The notes under the pieces were generated by a model. It was not told the DNA's origin, searched no databases, and was given only the letters and a program-made list of their open reading frames with translations. The translations under genes were made by a program, and so were the position numbers. From positions 1 through 62,707 of the forward strand of contig ONAE01000016.1 of the NCBI GenBank assembly GCA_900315695.1: 62,707 bases of DNA. Direction: 5' to 3'. Each line of letters opens with the position of its first letter. The stretch's first letter is position 1. Below are positions 53,096-62,058 of the stretch, piece after piece. Origin of the DNA: an uncultured Prevotella sp. Its GTDB lineage: Bacteria; Bacteroidota; Bacteroidia; Bacteroidales; Bacteroidaceae.

Positions 53096-54049
53096 ATGGC
53101 TTCAGAAAAGTATGACAGCAGGGTGTTTGATAAGGCCCAATTAATTGAAGTCACCATAGACGAGGAAGATCTCATGTCTTTTCTTGTCAAGATGGATATT
53201 GGTGATGACGGAAAACCAAAGTACCCTGAAGACGAATTAGCCCGACTGGTTCTTCGAGTTCTGCCAGAGTATGTATTCGCCTGGCATGAAGATGCTGACC
53301 TACAGAACGCTATGGCAAAGGTGGCAGAGGCGGCACAGCGGTTATATAAGACAGACCCTTACAGCATAATGTATAGGTATTATATAGGCAACGATACCAG
53401 TCTTGAGGATGAAGTAAGGGAACTTGAAGCCAATAACAGAGGCGAATTCGGAGAACTTCTGCTTCACCTATTACTGAGAGACTTCAAAAGGACAATGCCT
53501 TTGATGTCGAAAGTATTTTTCAGTGATACCCGTGGCGTGCCTGCCCATGGATTTGATGCTGTACATTATATTCCAGAAAGCAGACAACTATGGGTGGGTG
53601 AGAGCAAACTATACGGAAACGCCAAATCGGGTATGAAAGAACTGGTAAAGGACCTTCATGCCCATATTAACAGGGACTATCTACATGAACAATTCGTATT
53701 GATAGAGAAGAACGTGAATACGCAACATAATCCCGATAGAGATTATTGGATTAAGCAATTACAGAAGAATGAGCGTTTGGCTGATATGATATCAGATCTC
53801 AATATAGCGATGCTTTGTCTTTATCCACATGACGTTTATCAGAAGCAGTTGGAAGAGACCTTGAACGAAGTAGAAGGACTGGAATATCACAAAGCACACA
53901 TCAGAGACCTAAAGGAATATTTTGATAGTATAAATGATTGCCAGTTGAAAGACAAGGTTAATATAGTGTTGCTATTGTTCCCTGTGAAAGACAAAAATGA
54001 ATTTGTAATGAAGCTGCACCGCAAGTTGTGGCATGCCCAACAATTGTAG
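53096..54049 (+). CDS. hamA: Hachiman anti-phage protein HamA (DUF1837 nuclease)
   Basis: 317 residues. The DUF1837 pattern is clear: NNRGEFGELL (Glu117/Glu120), HGFDAVHYI with Asp154, and LWVGESKLY with Glu169 and Lys171, which together look like a PD-(D/E)XK nuclease site. In Hachiman, HamA is the effector nuclease held by the helicase HamB until phage or damaged DNA is sensed. The next gene, three bases on, is HamB. First gene of a five-gene run; GGATGG overlaps the upstream stop region. Confidence 0.88.
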   Translation: MASEKYDSRVFDKAQLIEVTIDEEDLMSFLVKMDIGDDGKPKYPEDELARLVLRVLPEYVFAWHEDADLQNAMAKVAEAAQRLYKTDPYSIMYRYYIGNDTSLEDEVRELEANNRGEFGELLLHLLLRDFKRTMPLMSKVFFSDTRGVPAHGFDAVHYIPESRQLWVGESKLYGNAKSGMKELVKDLHAHINRDYLHEQFVLIEKNVNTQHNPDRDYWIKQLQKNERLADMISDLNIAMLCLYPHDVYQKQLEETLNEVEGLEYHKAHIRDLKEYFDSINDCQLKDKVNIVLLLFPVKDKNEFVMKLHRKLWHAQQL

Positions 54050-54052
54050 CCT

Positions 54053-56200
54053 ATGGACAAATTGTTAGTTAACAATATACTGAAACAATTAGAAGAACCA
54101 CACCAGATTAGCTATTCTGAGGGATTCACCTATGCTAAGGAGTGTAGCAAACTAATTGCTGAACAACAATACCCTTTAGCGCGGAAATTGACTATTCGCG
54201 TGCTGAACCACTGGAGCGAGATGGACGCTAACCTCTATCCCATCTGGTCTGAAATGATGGAATCGCTCGGTTTCTACCCTTATTTGCGGGGCAAAGAGGA
54301 TGGGCTCGAAACCACCTCCTTGGATAACAATATGCGGCTGTCATACCATGAGTCATCTTATCTGCCATCAGTGATACTACATGCTGGTCAGAAAGAGATC
54401 TCTGATCTGATTTTTAGCGGTCAGAACGTGGTACTCAGTGCTCCGACGAGTTATGGAAAGAGCCTGTTGATAGAGGAGGTGGTAGCATCGCACAAATATC
54501 ACAATATTGTTATCATCCAGCCTACGTTGGCCTTATTAGACGAAACTCGAATAAAACTGCTGAAATATGCAGATAGTTATAGGTTGATTGTGAGGACGAC
54601 TCAGGAATTTAATTCTGAGGGTGAAAATATATTTCTACTCACTGCGGAGCGCGTGTTAGAATATGAGAAGTTCCCGCAAATAGACTTTATGGTCATAGAC
54701 GAGTTCTACAAAATAAGCTATGCACGTGAAGATGAGCGTGTAGATATACTTAACAATGCGTTTATGCGCATATACTATGACTACCACCCACAATTTTATT
54801 TCCTGGGGCCGAATATCATGTCGATATCACCATCCTTTGAACGAGATTTCAACGTAAAGTTTGTTATGACGAACTATAGCTTGGTGGATAGCGTGGAAAT
54901 AAAAGAGACCGAACCGAAAGACACTACACCTACCAAACTGAAGAAACTCTGTGAATTGTTAGCCTCACGACCTCTGGGCGAGCAGACGCTTGTTTATTGT
55001 TCCAGCCCAGACAGAGCACGAACATTGGCTTTGATTTATTACGAATACCTGACAGATAAGCGTGTTGCGCCCCGATACTCAGACTTACCACTGGTAGAGT
55101 GGATCAAGAAAGAGATTGGTGACAAATGGTCGATGGTGAAAGAACTGGAGTATGGAATAGCCATTCATGATGGTGCGTTGCCCAAACACCTTGGAGCCAG
55201 TATTATACGTTATTTCAACAACCATCAACTGGATGTGATTTTCTGCACAGCCACTATTATTGAGGGGGTGAATACCAGTGCCAAGAATGTAGTGATATTC
55301 AGCGAGACCAAAGGGCGGAAGAAGTTAGACTACTTTGACTATTGCAATATTAAAGGCCGAGCTGGTAGACTGATGGAACATTATGTTGGTAGAATTTATA
55401 CTTTCAATGGAGAACCTGTGCAGCATGAGTTGAATATAGACATGCCTTTCAGTGACCAGAGAGAAGACCTTAAGGATGAAGTGTTAGTGAATATCCCGGC
55501 TGACAAGGTTAAGCCACAGTTGCGCGAACGTTATGATCGATTACACCAGATACCGTCAGAACTCTTATCCATTATCAAGCGAAACGGAGTGAGTATCAAT
55601 AATCAACTGAAGTTTGCAAAGGCAGTAAGTGACTATGTTAAGTCAGGTGAGAGAGATATTTTTTGGAAACAGATGCCCAAATGGAATAATTTGATTACAA
55701 CGATTACGCTTTTGGGACAATGCAAATTATTGCAGTTTGACGGGCGTGTACGTACAGCCAAACAGCTGTGCTTTTATTTGCAACGCTATTATTCGCTCAA
55801 ATCAATTGTGAAATTTTTCCATTCATTTCAAGGTGATGACGAAGAACTATATGATAAGAACTTGGAGGATGCTTTCTATATTCAACGACAGTGGTTTCAG
55901 TATAATGTTCCCAAAGCGCTGCGCGTGGGTGAAAGTATCATTAACTATGTATATGGAAAGTCACAGACACAAGTATGCTCTTATAGTTATTATGCTCAGC
56001 AGTTGGAAACAAACTTTCTTCCCGACAATATCTCAATATTGTTGGAATACGGTATACCTGCTATCACCATCAGGAAATTAGAACATCATATACCTAAGGA
56101 TATAACAGAGGAAGAACTGGTGCCATATATCAAAGGTCATCAAGAACTGAAGAAAGTATTGCTAGATTACGAATCAGATCTGATAGACCATAACCTATAG
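54053..56200 (+). CDS. hamB: Hachiman helicase HamB
   Basis: 715 residues, superfamily 2 helicase. Walker A APTSYGKS (130-137), motif II DEFY (216-219) instead of DEAH/DEAD, TATIIEGVN (400-407) and motif VI GRAGR (435-439). The C-terminal 250 residues are helical with no named domain. It follows hamA with a 3-bp gap, which supports the Hachiman call. It should monitor DNA and control the HamA nuclease. All core motifs are intact. Confidence 0.87.
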   Translation: MDKLLVNNILKQLEEPHQISYSEGFTYAKECSKLIAEQQYPLARKLTIRVLNHWSEMDANLYPIWSEMMESLGFYPYLRGKEDGLETTSLDNNMRLSYHESSYLPSVILHAGQKEISDLIFSGQNVVLSAPTSYGKSLLIEEVVASHKYHNIVIIQPTLALLDETRIKLLKYADSYRLIVRTTQEFNSEGENIFLLTAERVLEYEKFPQIDFMVIDEFYKISYAREDERVDILNNAFMRIYYDYHPQFYFLGPNIMSISPSFERDFNVKFVMTNYSLVDSVEIKETEPKDTTPTKLKKLCELLASRPLGEQTLVYCSSPDRARTLALIYYEYLTDKRVAPRYSDLPLVEWIKKEIGDKWSMVKELEYGIAIHDGALPKHLGASIIRYFNNHQLDVIFCTATIIEGVNTSAKNVVIFSETKGRKKLDYFDYCNIKGRAGRLMEHYVGRIYTFNGEPVQHELNIDMPFSDQREDLKDEVLVNIPADKVKPQLRERYDRLHQIPSELLSIIKRNGVSINNQLKFAKAVSDYVKSGERDIFWKQMPKWNNLITTITLLGQCKLLQFDGRVRTAKQLCFYLQRYYSLKSIVKFFHSFQGDDEELYDKNLEDAFYIQRQWFQYNVPKALRVGESIINYVYGKSQTQVCSYSYYAQQLETNFLPDNISILLEYGIPAITIRKLEHHIPKDITEEELVPYIKGHQELKKVLLDYESDLIDHNL

Positions 56201-56214
56201 AAACAGATAAAAAA

Positions 56215-57522
56215 ATGATTATAGACTATTCAGTAAGAAATTATTGCTCTATAGACGATGAGGTAACCTTGTCGTTTGTTCCTACATCAGGATTTACAAA
56301 TCTATCAGATTTGTATTTTGTAGAACCGAAGGAGGGACTGAAGTTGCTGAAATTTGGAACCATACTGGGAGCTAATGCCTCTGGCAAAACAACTATGCTA
56401 AGGTCATTGGAGATACTTAGAATGTTGGTGTGTGATCCATTTGCCAGCAAGAACCGCCCGTTATCTTTTTATGTTCCTTATTGGTTTAAATTAGACAAAG
56501 ATTCTCCTACGGAACTTTCCGTCCGTTTTGTCGCATCCAACCAGCAATACCATTATGAGGTATCGTTTAATAGCCGGTGTGTAGTTAGAGAACGCCTAAG
56601 AGTGATGGGAAAAAACTGGCGAACTATTTATAGTCGAGAAACAATCGAGGAAAGCCAGACAGTAAAGATAAAGATAGGCTTCAATTATTTGAACTATAGG
56701 GAAGATTTTAAACAGTTGGAGAAAAATACCCTATGGAATAATACTGTACTTGGAGGCTCGTTGAGAGTAAGTTTTGATATTCCTGATATACAGCATGCGG
56801 TAGAGTGGTTCCATGAATATTTGTTCCCAATAATTGAGCCAGATACAATCTTAATGGGCTTTGTGTCGCGACTGATAGAGGAAGGGAAAATTAGTAAGAA
56901 TAGATTATTGTCATACCTTAGAGGTGCAGACTTGATGATCGACGATTTCATCTTTAAGAAAGAACCATGGGAAAATCTTGATGAAAAAATCAAGATGAGA
57001 CTTATGGAGAGTAATCCCGAAATGAGTTTGGAAGAAATAAAGGAAAAGTTCCCTGTAAGGCATGTTGAATTTGTCCATTCTAACGGGTCATCACATGTGA
57101 ACGTTGATTACGTGGATGAATCGCTGGGAACACAACGCTTTTATCAACTTTGTGGCATACTGGATATGTTGCTAAACCAAAAGTGCATGTTCTTCATAGA
57201 TGAGATAGACAGTTCTATCCATCCAGACTTGTTAGAGTATATTCTGAAGACATTTCTTGTAAATGCCAAAGAATCGCAGTTACTGATAACCACACATCAT
57301 CGTGAATGGCTGATGCAAGAAGGCTTTGTACGGCCTGATTCTGTTTGGTTTACAGAAAAACATTCCGATGGTAGTACCCATCTGTATTCTTTAGCCGATT
57401 TCTCGGATATAAATAGTTTTAACCGTTCTTTTACTTACTACGATGCATACCGTCGAGGCGTGTTGGGAGCTATGCCGTCGTACCGTTACTATTATTTGGA
57501 TACCAAAGACAATGAAATATAG
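56215..57522 (+). CDS. AAA/ABC-type ATPase, RloA/AbiLi-like
   Basis: 435 residues. Walker A GANASGKTT (52-60), signature-like DESLGTQRFY (301-310) and Walker B MFFIDEID with a following HP (325-338), then the TTHH switch near 358. This is the AAA_15/AAA_21 ABC-like ATPase found in abortive-infection systems. The start is 14 bp after hamB and the next gene, RloB-like, overlaps its end by 11 bases, which is the pairing of AbiL/RloAB systems. Confidence 0.87.
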   Translation: MIIDYSVRNYCSIDDEVTLSFVPTSGFTNLSDLYFVEPKEGLKLLKFGTILGANASGKTTMLRSLEILRMLVCDPFASKNRPLSFYVPYWFKLDKDSPTELSVRFVASNQQYHYEVSFNSRCVVRERLRVMGKNWRTIYSRETIEESQTVKIKIGFNYLNYREDFKQLEKNTLWNNTVLGGSLRVSFDIPDIQHAVEWFHEYLFPIIEPDTILMGFVSRLIEEGKISKNRLLSYLRGADLMIDDFIFKKEPWENLDEKIKMRLMESNPEMSLEEIKEKFPVRHVEFVHSNGSSHVNVDYVDESLGTQRFYQLCGILDMLLNQKCMFFIDEIDSSIHPDLLEYILKTFLVNAKESQLLITTHHREWLMQEGFVRPDSVWFTEKHSDGSTHLYSLADFSDINSFNRSFTYYDAYRRGVLGAMPSYRYYYLDTKDNEI

Positions 57523-58129
57523 GAGCAGGACCCAGCACCAACAAACTTTCAGACCCGTGGTAGTTGTTCTTTCGAACAGCATCCTTCCATTGTGGTACAT
57601 CCAGAAAGTTTATGAGGCCAGACAGCCCAATTTTCAGCTCGACATAGATGAAGTGGTGTTAGAGTTGGATAAAGCCTATGCCCGCTGCAAGAAACTGGCA
57701 AAAGGTATCTTCAAAAATGTTATTTGGGTCATAGACGTTGAGCCATTAACAATGGTAGAGCAAAATAAAGGCAAAGGAAGGCAGGAGACCATAGCCCAAC
57801 TACAGGCTATGTTTGAGGAGTTGAATCCGATTCCTGTTGTAAAGGTGGTTATTAACAACCCCTCATTTGAAATATGGATTCAGTTGCACTATGAAGGGAT
57901 AAGTATGGCTTTGGAAACAACGTGCCAGACAGTCCATACAGCCCTACAACGATTAATACCAGGCTATGCACGTGAGGCATCGTTCTACCATGATGAAAAT
58001 ATCTTTGTTAAAACACGAAATAATCTGGCTACAGCGGCCATCCATGCCAATTCCTTGATGGAACCTGATTTCCCAGATTTGAAATATGCCCGTACGATGA
58101 TGCCCGTAGTCATGTCACTATTTGAGTAG
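57512..58129 (+). CDS. RloB-like protein (AbiLii-type partner), degenerate N-terminus
   Basis: 205 residues. The strongest RloB mark is NNPSFEIWIQLHYE (115-128). The first block, normally GETE-containing, reads VVVVLSNSILPLWYI here, so the usual Glu is missing; the later acidic block reads WVIDVEP in place of DxD. It overlaps the ATPase gene by 11 bases; the longer upstream frame is unlikely. RloB partners are thought to be nuclease-like (TOPRIM-type) effectors; the lost residue raises doubt about catalysis. Confidence 0.75.
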   Translation: MKYRSRTQHQQTFRPVVVVLSNSILPLWYIQKVYEARQPNFQLDIDEVVLELDKAYARCKKLAKGIFKNVIWVIDVEPLTMVEQNKGKGRQETIAQLQAMFEELNPIPVVKVVINNPSFEIWIQLHYEGISMALETTCQTVHTALQRLIPGYAREASFYHDENIFVKTRNNLATAAIHANSLMEPDFPDLKYARTMMPVVMSLFE

Positions 58130-58136
58130 CAGAAAG

Positions 58137-59279
58137 ATGGAAGAGTCAGAAAAGAAATTGAGAAAGAAAAAGATCGTCTTGATTAGTATGACTATGGCAA
58201 TACTTTTTTTGCCATGGCTGTTGACTTGTGAGCCAATATCTATTCTCAGTTTTAGAGATACTGGACCAATTGGTGATACCATAGGTGGAATCATATCGCC
58301 ATTTATTGCCATATTAGTGGGGTATCTGACATTTGAGGCCTTCAGAATGCAGTATGAAGCGAATGAGTTGCATAGGAAAGATAAGGAAAATGATAAACTG
58401 ATTGAGATTCGAGAACGCTTTGACAATCGCTTTTATACGATGCTTGAAACGCTCCGCACCAATAGTTTGGGCGTAAAGTGTGGAAACAATGTCTCAGGAA
58501 AAGACGCATTCAAGACACTGGTGGCAGAATTGTTTGTTACCTACTATGTCGTAAAAGGAGCTTACCTGAAATATAAGCCTACTGCATCTGAAGAAATGCG
58601 CGCCTATTTAACGACATTAGATGATGAAGTCGTTGAAATGATGCTTACGAGAATGGCCTATGGGCTATTTTTCTATGGAGGTTTGTATTATGTTGACAAG
58701 GAGGCAGAGCCACAATTCTTTGAGATCCTGGCGAATGTGAAGAAGGGGTTGAAAAGAAATGGAAACGGTACCCGGCATGAATATGAGTATTCTTTGAACC
58801 ATGAATTAAAAGGAGGACTGCAGGCGTCATACCTACCATGGGATTTGTTCCAGGGACATAACGATCAATTGGGGCATTATTTCCGTCATTTGTATCAGAT
58901 GGTTAAGTTTTTAGCCTTGGCAGATTCGAAAGTTATTAGTGAACAGGATAAAAATGAATATGCTTGTATCATAAGAGCTGAACTGTCAGATTTTGAACAG
59001 GCATTATTATATTATAATGCTGTTTCTGATAGAGGTGTTTCGTGGCTCTCGACTATTGGCGAAGAAGATAATAACGAGTATTCAAAGCGAGGATTGCTCT
59101 CAAGATTCAGGCTGATAAAGAACATACCAGGAAATATATTATATAGAGGTATTGACCCTTGGACACACTTTAATGATGAAATACATTGGTGGAAAGAACA
59201 TGGCAAGAACTTCTTTGAGCAAAGCTATATAATAACGGCTGAAGATGAGTACGGAATGAATCAGGGGACTTTGATCTAA
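58137..59279 (+). CDS. AbiC-like phage abortive infection membrane protein
   Basis: 380 residues. Two N-terminal membrane helices (about 13-31 and 47-68), then a cytoplasmic helical domain with the family block LFQGHNDQLGHYFRHLYQMV followed by KFL (237-259). This matches the putative phage abortive infection (PutAbiC) family. The ATG at 58137 is 7 bp after the RloB-like stop. Last gene of the run. It probably triggers host arrest or membrane damage on infection; the mechanism is unknown. Confidence 0.82.
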   Translation: MEESEKKLRKKKIVLISMTMAILFLPWLLTCEPISILSFRDTGPIGDTIGGIISPFIAILVGYLTFEAFRMQYEANELHRKDKENDKLIEIRERFDNRFYTMLETLRTNSLGVKCGNNVSGKDAFKTLVAELFVTYYVVKGAYLKYKPTASEEMRAYLTTLDDEVVEMMLTRMAYGLFFYGGLYYVDKEAEPQFFEILANVKKGLKRNGNGTRHEYEYSLNHELKGGLQASYLPWDLFQGHNDQLGHYFRHLYQMVKFLALADSKVISEQDKNEYACIIRAELSDFEQALLYYNAVSDRGVSWLSTIGEEDNNEYSKRGLLSRFRLIKNIPGNILYRGIDPWTHFNDEIHWWKEHGKNFFEQSYIITAEDEYGMNQGTLI

Positions 59280-59428
59280 AGCATACAACAAATGAAATAG
59301 AACAGAGTCGGCTATGTCTCAGAGAAAAACGAATGTGTTTTGAAGCAAATAAGAAAAATGTCGTAACTATGCAGTAGAAAAAACGTCCCGCCAATCAATC
59401 GCGCCGTTGGAATGAAAGCGTTGAACCT

Positions 59429-59480
59429 TTAAGTGAGCAACTGAGAGTTCTTAGTGAATTGCGCCATCAGTCTGACCATT
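59429..59480 (-). pseudogene. Short fragment related to the gene at the right end
   Basis: Leftward the frame reads MVRLMAQFTKNSQLLT then stop at 59429, close to KKLMMQFTKNSQFDG of the partial gene at 62338-62706. Only about 15 codons are related. It marks the left end of the 33-bp direct repeat. The rest of 59280-59482 has no recognisable gene. Confidence 0.5.
59439..59471. repeat. Direct repeat, left copy (flanks the AbiEi module)
   Basis: 33 bases match 62636-62668 in the same orientation at 31 positions. Confidence 0.75.
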
Positions 59481-59482
59481 TG

Positions 59483-60124
59483 TCACAAGTCAATTTCTAT
59501 CAAGGATGAGTCATCTTCTGGATTTGTGATGCTGCTTTTTATTGAAATAAAGTCATTGTCCTTTATTAGTAAATTCTCATGTCCCTTATAGAAACCGTCT
59601 GTACAGAAAAACAAGGTATCCCCTCTTGACAACCTTTCAGATGTAAATGGAATATCATCCCGTAATCCGGCACCTTTAAGACATCGTGTAATTCTTTGTT
59701 GACCATAGCCAATATCAAGTACATGATCTGTTGTCAACTGTCTCAACGTACCTCCTTGCTTATGGTATATCCGCACATTCCCCTGCCAGGTGTAAAAAAT
59801 CTTGTAATCAGTAACTATCGCAGCAGCTATTGTAGTCCCCATTTGGCATTTATATTTATTGAGTCCCTTTGAGATCAATTTGGCATCTGCCTTTTCAAGA
59901 GCCTCCTTCAAAATCTTGAATTCCGAATGAAAATCTCTATAGTTAACCTGAATATGTGAGAGTATAGTTGTACACGCTATTTTCGATGCAATTTCTCCAT
60001 AACGTAACCCACCCATACCATCAGCTATGACAACTGCATACCCATCAATCCCCATGTTCACATATTTCAGAAAATCTTCATCATGATTTGGGGCGCTTCC
60101 AACAGAAAAGCTATTTATCTTCAT
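59483..60124 (-). CDS. PP2C-type serine/threonine phosphatase
   Basis: 213 residues, minimal PP2C (PPM) domain without membrane or sensor parts. Metal-site motifs are NHDED (13-17), ADGMGG (34-39), GTTIAAAIV, GNVRIYH, FFCTDGFY and the terminal DDSSLIEI. The start overlaps the nucleotidyltransferase gene by 14 bases, so it is translated with it. A phosphatase in an AbiE-like operon is unusual; it may remove phosphate from the nucleotidyltransferase or from its target. Last gene of the operon. Confidence 0.87.
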   Translation of the reverse strand: MKINSFSVGSAPNHDEDFLKYVNMGIDGYAVVIADGMGGLRYGEIASKIACTTILSHIQVNYRDFHSEFKILKEALEKADAKLISKGLNKYKCQMGTTIAAAIVTDYKIFYTWQGNVRIYHKQGGTLRQLTTDHVLDIGYGQQRITRCLKGAGLRDDIPFTSERLSRGDTLFFCTDGFYKGHENLLIKDNDFISIKSSITNPEDDSSLIEIDL

Positions 60125-60986
60125 TTCTAGCAGATATTTCTTTGTTCAATACTTCGTAGATGCTATTCCAAATGGCATAACTTGTTTCGTAAGCATCGTC
60201 TTTTTCATCACCATAAAGCTTAATGAAATCCTTTAAAAGTTCGCTTTCTGTTTCCTCGTCAAGTTCTTCTTTTATCTTGTTGGAATAATAGTTTAGATGG
60301 TCTGTGCTGAGAATGGAGCGCATAATACTTGCTATCCATTGGGCACCACTGATTAATACTTCTTCGTCATCTACATCATCAGGTGGAATCTGGTCATCCA
60401 TGATGCTCGTTAAGTAGAATTTATCAAGGATGAAGAACATATCCTCGGCATCCTTATGGTCACGATCATGTCTATCCATCCATGAATCCAGCTTGATAAA
60501 GAACTGACCGGCTAAAGGTGCGATGTGCACAGTAAATTCATTATTGATGGAAATAGGAATTGCGTTTTCCATTACGTCGGCAAAGCATTTCACAGACATT
60601 TCGGGTGTGCCTTCTGGAGGCCATGCAATAATTTCGTCGTATGCAATTTCACCAAATGGAACAATATCGACTTCATAATCGTTTTCATGATGTTCACCCT
60701 TATAGTAGAATTTTTGTTTCGCCTTTCCTTTATGGAAGTTATTAGCTTGCAGCACTTCACTAAGGTTATTAAACTGAGACCAATCAGACAAAGCAATTGC
60801 CACATCAAGGTCTTTGGTCTTCCTTTTGGATGCCGTTTCGTCAAGGAGCTTCATTGTCATGTCTCTTGCTGTTGCACCAACTACATATAGATTTAGTCCC
60901 ATGCCGGAAACGCAATTGTGAAGTGCCTGCAATGTTCCATACAAGAGATCATTCTCCAATTCCTTTTTTGTGATACTATTTTTCAT
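60111..60986 (-). CDS. Nucleotidyltransferase, AbiEii-like toxin candidate
   Basis: 291 residues. The NTase pocket reads VVGATARDM (36-43) and KTKDLDVAI (56-64) with Asp59 and Asp61 as metal ligands. VDIVPFGE probably gives the third acidic residue. KLDSWMDRHDRDHKDAED matches the conserved Lys/Asp helix of AbiEii-type proteins. In type IV systems AbiEii is a toxin that adds nucleotides to RNA. The ATG at 60986 overlaps the upstream antitoxin gene by 11 bases. Confidence 0.82.
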   Translation of the reverse strand: MKNSITKKELENDLLYGTLQALHNCVSGMGLNLYVVGATARDMTMKLLDETASKRKTKDLDVAIALSDWSQFNNLSEVLQANNFHKGKAKQKFYYKGEHHENDYEVDIVPFGEIAYDEIIAWPPEGTPEMSVKCFADVMENAIPISINNEFTVHIAPLAGQFFIKLDSWMDRHDRDHKDAEDMFFILDKFYLTSIMDDQIPPDDVDDEEVLISGAQWIASIMRSILSTDHLNYYSNKIKEELDEETESELLKDFIKLYGDEKDDAYETSYAIWNSIYEVLNKEISARNEDK

Positions 60987-61959
60987 TGTCCAAGATTCTT
61001 TTTGCAGCTTCAAGACAGCGGCTGTTAGCCGTACCCATTAAATCTGCGTAAATTAGTATTTTGGGGGCAATATGGTTCTCATCATGGTCAAACCAGAATT
61101 TTTTATATACAAGAATCTCTCCTTCAGATGAAGGAAAAATTCTACTCGTTCTAATGATTTCATTACTATCACCATCTGTATAGATAGTTAGGATTTCTGG
61201 ATTAAGGTATCCATCTGTCAGATTGGCCCCACTCTCTCCTCCCCAACAAGCGTTTTCTGGAAGTCTTGTGCTCTTCCAGTTCTTTATTCTTTCAGGGTTT
61301 GCCAGTGTCATCTTCTTTAAAAAGAGTTTGGGCTTTAGTGTTTGATTGTAGGCTACTTGCCAATCATCGAGAAGTTTTCTCCAATCCATGAGAACTCTGC
61401 CTTTGGACGTTTTGATGATATGATGTTGCAAGGTCATTTCCTCGATGACATTCTTGACAGTTCCGATAGAAAAGCCAGTTTCTTCCACAATCTTTCTATA
61501 TGGCTTGCCAATATTAGACTTGTCAAGGAGGAAATAGAATATCAGTTTTAATGCAGAATCATTAAAGACTTTCTTCATAGTTTCCTTAGGCTTAGTCCGT
61601 TTTTGCCCTGTAATGAAGATGTAAAGAGGTGGAATGTTGATATAACAATTCCCCGCAGAATCCAACACATTAAAGCCTTCATCCACAAACTTCATGAGAT
61701 TTTGGGGAGAAATATCTCCGACAATCAACAGAACAGGTAATTTGCTTATTTGGCTTATCTCTTGAAGCCGTATAAGTATTTGGTTGAAATTTGCATTGTT
61801 GACATAAGATTTAACTTCACCGATTAATTTTACTTCACCAATGTTGATCTCGGTGTCATAACGTCTGTTACCAGATGGTTTTATTATTATGTCAATTCGC
61901 CGGGTAAGACTTGTCAGGCTCTTTTCGGCATCCAACAATAATTCTCTTTCATTCACCAT
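60976..61959 (-). CDS. AbiEi-like antitoxin/autorepressor
   Basis: 327 residues. The N-terminal 110 residues resemble a restriction-endonuclease-like fold (GEVKLIGEVKS, LLIVGDISPQNL). A winged helix follows (GKPYRKIVEETGFSIGTVKN, then VIEEM), and then an AbiEi-type C-terminal domain (LANPERIKNWKSTRLPENAC). It should bind its own promoter and block the downstream nucleotidyltransferase. The start is placed at the ATG 61959; two promoter-flanking palindromes lie just upstream. A start three codons earlier is also possible. Confidence 0.82.
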   Translation of the reverse strand: MVNERELLLDAEKSLTSLTRRIDIIIKPSGNRRYDTEINIGEVKLIGEVKSYVNNANFNQILIRLQEISQISKLPVLLIVGDISPQNLMKFVDEGFNVLDSAGNCYINIPPLYIFITGQKRTKPKETMKKVFNDSALKLIFYFLLDKSNIGKPYRKIVEETGFSIGTVKNVIEEMTLQHHIIKTSKGRVLMDWRKLLDDWQVAYNQTLKPKLFLKKMTLANPERIKNWKSTRLPENACWGGESGANLTDGYLNPEILTIYTDGDSNEIIRTSRIFPSSEGEILVYKKFWFDHDENHIAPKILIYADLMGTANSRCLEAAKRILDNEK

Positions 61960-61980
61960 GCTGTTCAATTTTCAATTAGC

Positions 61981-61998
61981 GTTCACGAATTTATGAAC
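61981..61998. promoter_or_regulatory. Operator 1 for the AbiEi operon
   Basis: GTTCACGAATTTATGAAC, an interrupted palindrome (GTTCA/TGAAC). It covers the expected transcription start, just downstream of the -7 box, so a bound repressor would block initiation. Confidence 0.7.
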
Positions 61999-62002
61999 GC
62001 TG

Positions 62003-62034
62003 CAAAGTTAATGAACATTTTTGAAACAACCAAA
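62003..62034 (-). promoter_or_regulatory. Full promoter of the AbiEi-NTase-PP2C operon
   Basis: Read leftward, TTTG (62031-62034) and TAACTTTG (62003-62010) are 20 bp apart, an excellent match to the Bacteroidota consensus. It lies between the two operators. Confidence 0.75.
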
Positions 62035-62058
62035 CATTTTGTTCAAAATTTGATATTT

